Assembly: GCA_040901795.1 (NCBI GenBank)
Contig: JBBDYH010000037.1
Span: 62,001 to 126,000, forward strand
Direction: 5' to 3'
Source of the DNA: JBBDYH01 sp040901795
GTDB lineage: Bacteria; Planctomycetota; Planctomycetia; Pirellulales; JALHPA01
Length of the DNA: 64,000 bases
Numbering within the stretch: the stretch's first letter is position 1; every line of letters starts with the position of its first letter. A program made the position numbers and the translations under genes. Under the pieces are notes generated by a model, which did no database searches, was not told the DNA's origin, and saw nothing but the letters and a program-made list of their open reading frames with translations. Below, piece by piece: positions 1 through 7,862 of this stretch.

Positions 1-1156
1 TGTCTTCAAGCGTCCAGCTTAGCTCCGCGCCGGTATAGCCCAATTGGTAGCAGCCATAGTCGAACGTCCGCAAGATCAGCGCCTCGGCAATCCCGCGGCG
101 GCGAAACTCGGGCAAGACCCCCAGAGCAATCAGCCGCCCGGTCTTGATCCGCTTCAGGTTCGAGCGCAGCCGCAGCAGTCCGATCGGCAGACCGAACCGC
201 GTCAGCCGGCCATTCAGCGGTCCGATCGCCTCGTTGAAATCGGGCAGCGTGATCGAAAAGGCGACCGCCTGGCCGGCGACCTCGGCTACCAGCAACAGTT
301 CCGGCACGGCCATGAGCTTGAGCAAGCGGGCCATGTCGTCGAACTCGGCGTCGCTCATCGGCACGAAGCCCCAGTTCAACTTCCACGACTCGTTATATAG
401 GCGCTTGCACGTTTCGATTTCCTGGTGCACGTTGTCGCGCCGCATCGAGCGAATCGTCACTCCGCTGCGGCGAGCCAACCGCTCGACGCGCGGTCGCCAC
501 TGCTCGATTTTTGCGTTGGCGGCGGCGGCAAACCACCAAGCGCAAAGGTCTTTGGCCTTCGTCAGTCCCCACGACGTCAGCAGCTCTTCGTAGTACGGCG
601 GATTGTAATTCATCATCACCCGCGGAGGAGTATCGAAGCCATCGACCAATAGGCCGCAACTGTAGTTGGTGGAATAATCCATCGGTCCAAGCATCGCCGA
701 GCGGCCCCGCCCGCGCAGCCAGCGCTCCGCCGCATCGAGCAGGGAATGGGCGACGTCGACGTCGTCAATCGATTCGAACATCCCGAAGCCGCCAAGATTC
801 GTGTGATGCATCGCCTCAAACCGGGGATCGTCGGACGCCATGATCCGGCCCACCGCCTCGGCGCCCGCATAGGCGACAAACAGCGTGGCGGCGCCATGCT
901 TGTAGAACGGGTGTTTCTGCGGATTGATGAACGCTTTGCGCTCCAGCAACAAGGGAGGAACCCACAGCGGATCATCGCGGTAGATCCGCCAAGGGAGGCG
1001 AACAAAATCGTCGCGCTCACTCCGTGTTTGGGCCTCGACAACTCGAATCGCGCGGCTGTGCGGCGCAAGTCGATAGCCGGAACGGGTAATCACACTTGGC
1101 GCTCCATCGGAAATCTTCGGCGGCACATAAGTTATTGCCGGCGTAGTACCTAGCAT
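1..1156 (-). CDS. GNAT-like acetyltransferase family protein, C-terminal end outside window
   Basis: The frame reads continuously on the complement from an ATG at 1156 to the window edge, at least 385 residues with no stop. It carries a region rich in aromatic residues near the start (LPWRIYRDDPLWVPPLLLE, about residues 51-69) and a GNAT-type acetyl-CoA-binding loop near the visible end (GVLPEFRRRGIAEALI, about residue 345), the R/Q-x-x-G-x-A signature of the fold. Large proteins of this design, with a long N-terminal part and a C-terminal GNAT half, are widespread in planctomycetes, and their substrate is unknown to me. The start is the first ATG after an in-frame stop-free stretch; I see no clear Shine-Dalgarno sequence. 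The gene runs away from its neighbours, and its true C-terminus lies beyond position 1. Confidence 0.8.
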   Translation of the reverse strand, partial: MLGTTPAITYVPPKISDGAPSVITRSGYRLAPHSRAIRVVEAQTRSERDDFVRLPWRIYRDDPLWVPPLLLERKAFINPQKHPFYKHGAATLFVAYAGAEAVGRIMASDDPRFEAMHHTNLGGFGMFESIDDVDVAHSLLDAAERWLRGRGRSAMLGPMDYSTNYSCGLLVDGFDTPPRVMMNYNPPYYEELLTSWGLTKAKDLCAWWFAAAANAKIEQWRPRVERLARRSGVTIRSMRRDNVHQEIETCKRLYNESWKLNWGFVPMSDAEFDDMARLLKLMAVPELLLVAEVAGQAVAFSITLPDFNEAIGPLNGRLTRFGLPIGLLRLRSNLKRIKTGRLIALGVLPEFRRRGIAEALILRTFDYGCYQLGYTGAELSWTLED

Positions 1157-1432
1157 ACGGCGGCAGCGGCGGAGTTGGCAACACAAACTGGCACGCCATC
1201 TTGTCCGCGTGGTGCAATTCGCGTGCGAAACGGCGGTTTTAGAGTGCGGCAATTCTCTGCCGCGATGAAATTCGACACCGGGGACTCTGCCAACAACCTC
1301 GCTTGTGGCCTGTTTGAACCATGAAAGAGTTGGATTGCACGGCGATCCGCACTCCATAGTCGGCTTGCATCGCTGCTTGCGACGAATAGAATCATAGGAG
1401 TACTTTGTGCGTCTAATGGAGGAGGTTTAAGT

Positions 1433-1612
1433 TTGCTTACCGAAAAAGAAGTTTCGACGAGTTGGCGGAATCTATTCAAAAGCCGAGAATTGAGCGACGA
1501 GGCGTTCGAGAAGGCCGAGGCGTTGCTCGATGAGTTGCGACCGGAAAGCCCACTCCGACATCGTCTGGCGGGGGAATTGATAGAGCTTCGTCGCATGGCC
1601 GTCGCCAAGTAA
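1433..1612 (+). CDS. Small hypothetical protein, TTG start, 59 residues
   Basis: A 59-codon frame begins with TTG at 1433, six bases after a very strong ribosome-binding sequence (GGAGGAGGT, 1418-1426), and ends with TAA at 1610-1612. The predicted peptide is highly charged and helical (ELSDEAFEKAEALLDELRP, residues 21-39), with a basic tail (IELRRMAVAK). No cysteines, signal peptide or membrane segment are visible. I do not recognise the family. The case for a real gene is the ribosome-binding site at ideal spacing and an amino-acid composition typical of a folded soluble helix bundle. It lies alone between two minus-strand genes, so it would need its own promoter, which I could not identify. 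Confidence 0.5.
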   Translation: MLTEKEVSTSWRNLFKSRELSDEAFEKAEALLDELRPESPLRHRLAGELIELRRMAVAK

Positions 1613-1742
1613 TCTGCCAGCAATCTCTGATCGCCGCCAAATTGAAGCGGCAATTGGCCACTCGCGCCCTACGCCAATCGAGATGCGGCGCGCGCGAGCG
1701 GTGTCCTTCGCGGTAGTCGTCTCGCTCTCACCGACTGCGCCC

Positions 1743-1774
1743 AAAAAGAAAACGGCGGACGCGTTGCCCGCCGT
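1743..1774 (-). terminator. Rho-independent terminator after the BBP7-type gene
   Basis: On the minus strand, 50 bases past the stop of the outer-membrane protein gene, a 7-bp perfect stem (ACGGCGG/CCGCCGT, loop of nine bases) is followed directly by a T-rich run (TTTTCTTTTT). Position, orientation and composition fit an intrinsic terminator for the gene that ends at 1824. Confidence 0.7.
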
Positions 1775-1823
1775 GTAGGGTCCGAATTTCGCTCTGCCAG
1801 TTTACTCGTCCTAAGCGAATCGG

Positions 1824-3155
1824 TTACCGATTGAGCTCAAAACCAAAATTGAAGCCGTTGACGATGAAGGCTTCGTTCTTTCGACCATCGAGTATGCTCA
1901 ATTCAGGTAGCGTGTAGTTAATCCGGCGGCTGGCGCGCGAAGTGCCGCCCGCCACCAGCCCGTTGTAGCCCATCCTCAGCGAGATGGCGCGCGTGAGCTG
2001 GAATTGCGTTTCAGCGCGGAGTTCTCCGACCGGAGCGAACTCTTCGTCGGTTTGGGCGTCGTCGAAGCGTGAAGAGGTAAGATTCTGAAAGCCGCCACGC
2101 GGGCCGCCTGGAGCCGCCAAGGTGGCATAACTGCCGTTGAGCCGAACTTGCTGAAAGTTCGCGGCGGCCAGAAACCGTCCTTCCGCCGACGCCGTCCAGC
2201 GACCGCGTGTTCGCGACCAGCGCGCTCCCACCTGCGGCCCGACGATGAAGTTATTGACCCGGCTGAACAGATCGAAGTCCGCCAGAATTCCGCCGTTCGC
2301 ATCAACTGAAAATTCGTCGGACATCCCCAAGTAACGGGCCCCCAGATACCATTCCCACACACCGCCGTAGTGCATCCGCGGCAGACGCCAAATCTTCATC
2401 AGCTCGACACCGTGCATCGAGGTCCTGTTTTGGGCCAGGACCGTGTCGAAGCGGATCGGGCTTAGCGCTCGATCCTCAAAATCATCGGGGGTACCGGCGC
2501 GGCCAAAGACTCCGTTTCCGTTAAGGTCGTCATCAATATTGTCGCCATTAAGGTCCAAAAAACCAAAGGTGAGGCCGAGCGGGTCGAAAAACGCAGCGTT
2601 TACATCGAGCACGCCATCAACTCGTCCGTCCCCTAGAGGAGCTCTGTCCAAACGGCGATCGTGGGTGTGAGCGTGGAGGGCGCTTACCAGCCAACCATGA
2701 TCATCGACGAGGTAGCCGAGCTCGAAGCGATTGCCCCACACGAATTCCGCCTCGATGAACTCCGTATCGAGCGAATTGAAGTAGTTGATGATGTCGCCGT
2801 TGGGGGGCGTATTTAATGGAATACCGAAACCCGCCGGCAATATGAGCGTCCGTTCCGCGTCTGGATTGCCGAATTCCGTGATCTTCGGCCGGCTAAATGC
2901 CCAAATCAGCCGGTCGTATTGAAAGAAAAACCCTTCGTTCGCGTCCGGCCGGTCGGAGCCATATTCGCTCAGGTCCGGCTCGGCGAACCAGCGGTAATCG
3001 GGATCGGTATCGACCGGCGCAAACGGCGTCCAGTGCCCCGGCGCAAAGATTTCGGGCGCGACGGGGCTTCGGCCCGGCTGCGCCAGCGCACTCGTCGCTC
3101 CACTTAGGAGCAACGTCGTCACGAGGAGCCAGGACCGTATGGTAAAGAGCGACAT
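1824..3155 (-). CDS. BBP7-type outer-membrane beta-barrel protein
   Basis: A 443-residue exported protein. The start at 3155 gives a clean signal peptide (MSLFTIRSWLLVTTLLLSG, ending near ALAQ at residue 26); the frame is open 17 codons further upstream, but that would bury the signal. The mature part opens with the motif EGFFFQYDRLIWAFSRPKI (about residues 74-92), typical of the planctomycete BBP7 outer-membrane family. Repeated alternating hydrophobic/aromatic strands follow, ending in LRMGYNGLVAGG and a terminal FGFELNR. Members of the family are thought to be outer-membrane barrels of unknown ligand. An Asp/Asn-rich insert (DLNGDNIDDDLNGNG, about residue 205) resembles a calcium-binding loop. 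The gene is monocistronic and followed by an intrinsic terminator. Confidence 0.85.
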   Translation of the reverse strand: MSLFTIRSWLLVTTLLLSGATSALAQPGRSPVAPEIFAPGHWTPFAPVDTDPDYRWFAEPDLSEYGSDRPDANEGFFFQYDRLIWAFSRPKITEFGNPDAERTLILPAGFGIPLNTPPNGDIINYFNSLDTEFIEAEFVWGNRFELGYLVDDHGWLVSALHAHTHDRRLDRAPLGDGRVDGVLDVNAAFFDPLGLTFGFLDLNGDNIDDDLNGNGVFGRAGTPDDFEDRALSPIRFDTVLAQNRTSMHGVELMKIWRLPRMHYGGVWEWYLGARYLGMSDEFSVDANGGILADFDLFSRVNNFIVGPQVGARWSRTRGRWTASAEGRFLAAANFQQVRLNGSYATLAAPGGPRGGFQNLTSSRFDDAQTDEEFAPVGELRAETQFQLTRAISLRMGYNGLVAGGTSRASRRINYTLPELSILDGRKNEAFIVNGFNFGFELNR

Positions 3156-3563
3156 GGCAGGTATCCACCTTGGCCTTCGACGGTTGATCTTGCGCGCGCC
3201 GGCCACCGAGCGGCGGGCCGCGCTTTCCGCTGTGCCGGTAGTATCGGCCGTGCGGCTCGTATCAGTTGAGTAAGAAAGGCAAACCCTGCCGAAAATGCCG
3301 ATCGTCCGGGCCGGCTGCCGAGCGCAAAGTGTTAATCTGGGAGACTTAGGTCATGCTGAGCGAAGCGAAGCATCTGGCGTACTGCAGCCGGAGATCCTTC
3401 GCTGCGCTCAGGATGACGTCAGGGGGCATCTCGACGTTCGTTGTCTGCCACCGCATGAAGGCGTATACTGCCTTGCGGCAGCAGTTTAAGCAGGCTGGCC
3501 CGTCGGTGCAGCCGCGGTTTTCCGGCGTACCTGTTTCTCTCGTATTCCCGAGGTGTTCCGTCC
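3156..3563. other. 408-bp intergenic region with one dispersed repeat
   Basis: Divergent spacer between the outer-membrane protein gene and the TraB-like gene. It must hold both promoters, though I could not assign convincing -10/-35 boxes. The only structured part is the imperfect inverted repeat at 3350-3417. Short open frames that cross this repeat have no ribosome-binding site and I do not call them genes. Confidence 0.6.
3350..3417. repeat. Imperfect 68-bp inverted repeat
   Basis: The left arm (GTCATGCTGAGCGAAGCG) pairs with the right arm (CGCTGCGCTCAGGATGAC) with a few mismatches, enclosing an internal segment that includes a PstI-like CTGCAG. Elements of this sequence type recur between genes in several bacterial phyla. 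It could fold into a long hairpin if transcribed. Nothing suggests that it encodes a protein. Confidence 0.7.
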
Positions 3564-4496
3564 ATGTTGCTGAAACGACTCATTCCGTTAGTCGCCTTCA
3601 TATCCGGTTTCGCGTTCGCGCCCTGGGCTCATAGCGAGGACAAGCTGGCGCCGTCCGAACAGCCTGCCGCGCGCCAGGGTAGCTTCGGCAAGTTTCTACG
3701 CGTCGTGCGTGCTGACGGCGAGCCGGTGGCCATGGAGACTTCAATCTCGCGCTATGTGCCCAAGGAGCCAGGCCGCGAGGGGCTCGTCGTAGAGCTCATC
3801 AGCGCGGTCCACATTGGGGAGGCGAGCTACTATACCAAGCTCAATAAGTTGTTTGAGAGTTTTGACGCGGTTCTCTATGAGCTGGTGGCGCCCGAAGGGA
3901 CGCGTGTACCCAAGGGGGGTGGCAAGCCGCGCGGCGTGATTTCCGGCTTGCAGAACGGCATGAAGGACATGCTTGATCTCGAATTCCAGCTCAACGAGGT
4001 CGATTACACCCCCGATAATTTTGTCCACGCCGATATGTCGCCCGAAGCTTTCGCCAAGGCCATGGCCGATCGCGGCGAGAGCATCTGGAGCATGATGTTC
4101 CGCCTGATGGGCCAGGCGATGGCGCAGCAGGCCGCCGGCAAGAACGCTCCGAACGACCTTGAGATCCTCATGGCCCTCTTCGACCAGAACCGGTCGCTCA
4201 AGCTCAAGCGCATCCTGGCGGGGCAATTCGAGAACCTGGAGTTCGTGACCGCGGCCCTCAGCGGCCCGGATGGGTCCGCGTTGATCGAAGGACGCAATCA
4301 GGCCGCATTGACGGTACTCAAAAAGCAGATCGAGGCGGGCAAAACGAAAGTCGCTATTTTCTACGGCGCCGGCCACATGCCCGATATCGAGAAGCGGCTG
4401 ATCGCAGATTTCGGCCTCAAGCATGACGGCGAACGCTGGGTGGAGGCCTGGAACCTCCGCGATCCAGTGGGTGCAGGCGAAAAAAAGTCAAAATGA
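3564..4496 (+). CDS. TraB/GumN (Tiki-type) family protein, exported
   Basis: A 310-residue protein with an N-terminal signal peptide (LIPLVAFISGFAFAPWAHS, cleavage near residue 24). The TraB/GumN/Tiki signature appears as an early AVHIGEASYY block followed by a buried strand with a glutamate (DAVLYELVAPEG, about residues 100-111), and a second histidine motif near the C-terminus (FYGAGHMPDIEKRL, about residues 267-280). In the Tiki/TraB superfamily such His and Glu residues form the putative metalloprotease site, so this is plausibly a periplasmic hydrolase of unknown substrate. The GAGGTG before the ATG at 3564 supports the start. The AT-rich direct repeats after the stop are described separately. 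Confidence 0.8.
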   Translation: MLLKRLIPLVAFISGFAFAPWAHSEDKLAPSEQPAARQGSFGKFLRVVRADGEPVAMETSISRYVPKEPGREGLVVELISAVHIGEASYYTKLNKLFESFDAVLYELVAPEGTRVPKGGGKPRGVISGLQNGMKDMLDLEFQLNEVDYTPDNFVHADMSPEAFAKAMADRGESIWSMMFRLMGQAMAQQAAGKNAPNDLEILMALFDQNRSLKLKRILAGQFENLEFVTAALSGPDGSALIEGRNQAALTVLKKQIEAGKTKVAIFYGAGHMPDIEKRLIADFGLKHDGERWVEAWNLRDPVGAGEKKSK

Positions 4497-4722
4497 CGAA
4501 CCAGAATGACGAATCAAGACCGAATGACGAATGACGAACGAAGTTATTCGTCCTCTGGGTAGTGTCGTCGTTTCTTTCTTTACAGTCGCCTGCCGATTCT
4601 CCATACTAGGCGCGCGTGCTGAGCGCTCGCCGCGGCCGCCGATCCACCAGTGCATTGCGGCCGAGAAGCCGTTGGCGCAGAGCCCGTTCATCATTCGCGC
4701 CTTCATCATTCGTCATTCTGCC
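4491..4722. repeat. Short AATGACGAA-type repeats in opposite orientations
   Basis: Copies of AATGACGAA occur in tandem right at and after the TraB-like stop (4492-4540), and the reverse complement TTCGTCATT with degenerate neighbours recurs at 4687-4718, just before the sugar isomerase gene. The two clusters are about 150 bases apart in inverted orientation, so a read-through transcript could pair them. The middle section (4545-4685) shows no gene. Confidence 0.6.
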
Positions 4723-4733
4723 GGAGATCCAGG

Positions 4734-5564
4734 ATGCCCCGCCTATCGATGAATGAGATGACTACGTTTCGGTGGTCGTTCGAGGAGGATGTACAGCATT
4801 ACAAGGCGGCCGGCTATGCGGCCATCGGTGTGTGGCGGCAAAAGCTGGCCGACTTTGGAGAGGAACGCGGCATTGAACTTTTACACGAAAGCGGTCTGGG
4901 CGTTTCGAACTTGATGTGGGCCGGCGGGTTTACCGGCAGCGACGGACACACGCACCGCGAGAGCATTGACGATGCGCTGGAAGCAATTCGCCTCGCTGGC
5001 GCCATGCGGGCAGGGTCACTGGTGGTCTACACTGGCAGCCGGGCCGGGCATACGGTGAACCATGCACGGCGACTGCTCCTGACCGCGCTCAAGGAGTTGG
5101 CGCCGGTCGCCGAGCAGCACGGTCTGCGGTTGGCGTTGGAACCGATGCACACCTCATGCGCTCACGAATGGACGTTTCTCACGGGATTGGACGACGCACT
5201 GGGACTGCTCGACCAGGTCGGCAGCCGGGCGGTACAGTTGGCCTACGATACCTATCATCTCGGCTGGCAGCCGGGCGCCGCCGAGCGTATTCGGGGCCTC
5301 GTCGAGCGTGTGGCGGTTGTGCATTTAGCCGACGGCAATTTGCCCAGCGATTCGGAGCAAACCCGCACGCGCCTTGGCGAAGGTCAGGTGCCGCTGGCCG
5401 AGATCCTGACGGCGTTTCATCAGGCGGGTTATGACGGCGACTACGACATCGAGCTGATCGGCCCAGACTTGGAGCGCACCGATTACAGTCAGCTCCTTGA
5501 ACATTCCCGCGCCGCCTACGAGAAGCTGATGCAAAAAGCCGGCGCCGGCGCCGCGCCGGTCTAA
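4734..5564 (+). CDS. Sugar phosphate isomerase/epimerase-like TIM-barrel protein
   Basis: A 276-residue protein of the xylose-isomerase-like TIM-barrel superfamily. Metal-site blocks are visible in order: RLALEPMH (glutamate at the end of a strand, about residue 137), LAYDTYHLG (Asp and His, about residues 169-177), VAVVHLADGN (His, about residue 198) and YDIELIGPD (Glu, about residue 242). Family members isomerise or epimerise keto-sugars or hydroxypyruvate; the exact substrate cannot be read from the sequence. The start at 4734 places the conserved barrel close to the N-terminus. Longer upstream extensions in frame run into the repeat-rich spacer and are unlikely. No signal peptide, so cytoplasmic. 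Confidence 0.85.
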   Translation: MPRLSMNEMTTFRWSFEEDVQHYKAAGYAAIGVWRQKLADFGEERGIELLHESGLGVSNLMWAGGFTGSDGHTHRESIDDALEAIRLAGAMRAGSLVVYTGSRAGHTVNHARRLLLTALKELAPVAEQHGLRLALEPMHTSCAHEWTFLTGLDDALGLLDQVGSRAVQLAYDTYHLGWQPGAAERIRGLVERVAVVHLADGNLPSDSEQTRTRLGEGQVPLAEILTAFHQAGYDGDYDIELIGPDLERTDYSQLLEHSRAAYEKLMQKAGAGAAPV

Positions 5565-5585
5565 AGGGCAATCGCGGCGAACTGC

Positions 5586-5819
5586 CTAGGCGGACCGTTG
5601 AGCCGACGACTCATCGAACAATCGGCTCACGCCCTCATGATCGAACAATGTCGGGTAACCGCCCGGTGCGATATAGACGGCCACGCCGTCGCGAAGGACG
5701 ACGGCCTCCGGATGGTCTACCTGGAAGCTATGGCCACTCACCAGCTCGACCGTAAATGTCCGAAACGGAGCACGTCGCTGAAAAGCTCTCAACGTCCGAT
5801 CAAAATTGTCTGTTGTCAT
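5586..5819 (-). CDS. Conserved small hypothetical protein, 77 residues
   Basis: A 77-residue protein beginning MTTDNFDRTLRAFQRR with the recognisable small-family core PFRTFTVELVSGHSFQVDHP (residues 18-37) and an ending that contains TLFDHEGVSRLF. Very similar short proteins are frequent in planctomycete genomes and have no known function. The core looks like a small beta-rich domain. The start at 5819 removes an implausible Trp-rich leader that an upstream ATG would add. It lies 13 bases downstream of the PQQ-propeller gene on the same strand if its start is counted from 5833, so the two could be co-transcribed. Confidence 0.75.
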   Translation of the reverse strand: MTTDNFDRTLRAFQRRAPFRTFTVELVSGHSFQVDHPEAVVLRDGVAVYIAPGGYPTLFDHEGVSRLFDESSAQRSA

Positions 5820-5832
5820 GCCTGAATTATAC

Positions 5833-7320
5833 TCATTCCCCCACCAACTCCAAACACACCAACCGGCCCTTCCCTCGTACATAGAGCAGCCCATGTGAGA
5901 GGATGGGCGCCGCCCAACACGGATACTGCAGCAATTCGCGGCTGGTTTTGGGATCCTCCAGTCGAACGCGAGCGACCTCGTCGTACTTCTCAGGGTTGGC
6001 GCGGAGCAAGATCAGTTCGCCGTACTCGGTGAGGCAGATCAAATGACGATCGACGTATAGCAGGGAAGAGCGCGTCAACCCGGGCTCGCTCCACTGCACC
6101 TTACCGGTCGCCAGGTCGATGCACCGGAGCTCCGCTTCTGACGTATGGCGGCCGCTCGAACCGTACAGATATCCCTCGTGGTGGATCGGCGTGTTCCAAT
6201 GTGTCTGCATGGCCTTAGCGTCGCGAATGTGCGGTGAGTCTTTCCATACGACGTCGTATCCACCGGGCCGCACGCGGATCAACGAACTCCCTGGGCCATA
6301 GGTTTCCGAAATAAACACCAGGTCCCCTACAACCACAGGGTTGCTGGCGTTGACGCTTTCCAGATCCTTCGCTCGCCACGGGTATTGGAAATCGACTTTA
6401 GCGGTCGTCGGCTCGAAGGCAACCAGCCCGCCGCGCGCCAAAACAAAACACCAGCGTCGGCCGTCGATCGTCGCCAGCACCGGGCCCGCGTAGCTCGCCA
6501 ACTCATCGGTGATCTGATACTTCACTTCACCGGTTCGCTTGTTGAAGGCGACGATCCCGCTGCCGTTTCCGCGAACAAGGTCGAGCCGGCCGGGCGGAAG
6601 ATTCTTATTTGCGACCGGGCTGCCGCCGATTTGCGCGATGAGCAGGTCACCCTCGATCACCGGCGTGCTGCCGACGCCGAAAAAGTTCTGCACCACGTTG
6701 AACTTCGCCGCCGTGTCGATTTTCCAAACGCGCGAGCCGTCGCGCACATCGATGCAGTGCAGCATTCCTTCGGGCCCGAAAATGTAGACGAGATCGCCGT
6801 CGACCACCGGCGAACAACGCGGACCATTGTCATAGCCGAAGTAGTCTTGATAGTCGCTCTCGTAGTCAAAATGCCACAACTCCTTGCCGGTTTCGCTCTC
6901 GATGCAGACCAATCGCGGTTGGCCAGCAAGCCCGTCGAACTGGAACAGTCGCCCGCGGCTGATTGTGGGCATCCCGTAACTGATTCCCAGTTCCTTTTGC
7001 CAGACGATTTTGAGGCCCTTGCTCCAGTCGGTGATAATCCCCTTCTCGCGCGACTTGCTGTCACCGGTCGGCCCCAGAAATGCAGGCCAGTCGTCTCCCC
7101 GTTTCCGTGTGCGCAGGTCGGGTACTGGACCTGAGGAACGGTCCTTGCTGGCGAGCTGTTCAACGACCGCGATCGTTCGGCGTTGGGACGCATCGTTCCT
7201 CGACTTCGCCGCAGCGACTTGCTTCGCGGGCGCCGGGGATAACGAGCTTTGGGCCTGGCGTCCGCAGCCAGCGAGGATTAAGCAGCCACCTGCAAGTAGC
7301 AACGTCAGGCAAGTTCGCAT
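5833..7320 (-). CDS. PQQ-like beta-propeller lipoprotein
   Basis: A 495-residue protein with a lipoprotein signal (MRTCLTLLLAGGCLILAGC; lipobox LAGC, Cys19 as the lipid anchor). After a low-complexity linker it shows successive propeller blades of the PQQ/BamB type, recognisable by blocks such as RLVCIESETGKELWHFDYES, LHCIDVRDGSRVWKID, GSGIVAFNKRTGEVKYQIT and LRCIDLATGKVQWSEPGL. The family folds as a seven- or eight-bladed propeller. In planctomycetes these exported forms usually lack demonstrated dehydrogenase activity and may be scaffolds or substrate binders. The start at 7320 is chosen because it begins the lipoprotein signal; an ATG 16 codons upstream would spoil it. Confidence 0.85.
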   Translation of the reverse strand: MRTCLTLLLAGGCLILAGCGRQAQSSLSPAPAKQVAAAKSRNDASQRRTIAVVEQLASKDRSSGPVPDLRTRKRGDDWPAFLGPTGDSKSREKGIITDWSKGLKIVWQKELGISYGMPTISRGRLFQFDGLAGQPRLVCIESETGKELWHFDYESDYQDYFGYDNGPRCSPVVDGDLVYIFGPEGMLHCIDVRDGSRVWKIDTAAKFNVVQNFFGVGSTPVIEGDLLIAQIGGSPVANKNLPPGRLDLVRGNGSGIVAFNKRTGEVKYQITDELASYAGPVLATIDGRRWCFVLARGGLVAFEPTTAKVDFQYPWRAKDLESVNASNPVVVGDLVFISETYGPGSSLIRVRPGGYDVVWKDSPHIRDAKAMQTHWNTPIHHEGYLYGSSGRHTSEAELRCIDLATGKVQWSEPGLTRSSLLYVDRHLICLTEYGELILLRANPEKYDEVARVRLEDPKTSRELLQYPCWAAPILSHGLLYVRGKGRLVCLELVGE

Positions 7321-7434
7321 AATGCAAGACTCCGCACACCATACCGGCAACGTCAACGGGCAATCCACCGGCTATATTAAGCTTTCCGCCCGTGCCGATC
7401 GAGCCGGACCCCTGCCCTCTGCCCTCTGACCACT

Positions 7435-7851
7435 ATGTTCGTTCCCCCCAACATTCGGCTCGACGACGATGAGCTGAAGTTCACCTACGTGCGCAGCTCA
7501 GGCCCCGGCGGCCAGAATGTGAACAAAGTGAACAGCAAGGCGGTGCTGCGCTGGAACGTAGTGTCGAGTCCCGGCGTTCCTGACGCTGTACGCGCGCGGT
7601 TTACCAGCCGGTTTGGCACGCGGCTTACTGAAGCTGGGGATCTCGTTCTGAGCAGTCAGCGCTACCGGGACCAGCGGCGCAACGAAGAAGACTGTCTGGA
7701 GAAGCTTCACGCAATGCTGACGGCCGTCGCCCGCCCGCCGAAGCGCAGAAAAAAGACGAAACCAACTCGCGCAAGCATCGAGCGCCGCAAGGAACAGAAG
7801 CGCGAGACATCGCACAAGAAACAGGGCCGCCGCTGGCAGGGAGAGGAATGA
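7435..7851 (+). CDS. arfB: Peptidyl-tRNA hydrolase ArfB (alternative ribosome rescue)
   Basis: A 138-residue protein of the ArfB/YaeJ family, which releases nascent chains from ribosomes stalled without a stop codon by hydrolysing peptidyl-tRNA. The catalytic loop SSGPGGQNVNKVNSK is present with GGQ at residues 25-27. The conserved RYRDQRRNEEDCLEKL helix follows. The tail is strongly basic and lysine-rich (KRRKKTKPTRASIERRKEQK, residues 101-120), the part that enters the empty mRNA channel in studied homologues. Its length equals that of typical ArfB. It lies back-to-back with the propeller lipoprotein and ends 11 bases before the convergent acyl-CoA dehydrogenase stop. Confidence 0.95.
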   Translation: MFVPPNIRLDDDELKFTYVRSSGPGGQNVNKVNSKAVLRWNVVSSPGVPDAVRARFTSRFGTRLTEAGDLVLSSQRYRDQRRNEEDCLEKLHAMLTAVARPPKRRKKTKPTRASIERRKEQKRETSHKKQGRRWQGEE

Positions 7852-7862
7852 CGTTGCAGTGG

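Noticed and set aside
1150..1653. 167-codon minus-strand open frame
   Set aside because: Composition is rich in Ser, Arg and Pro without structure, no ribosome-binding site, and it is opposite the better supported small plus-strand gene.
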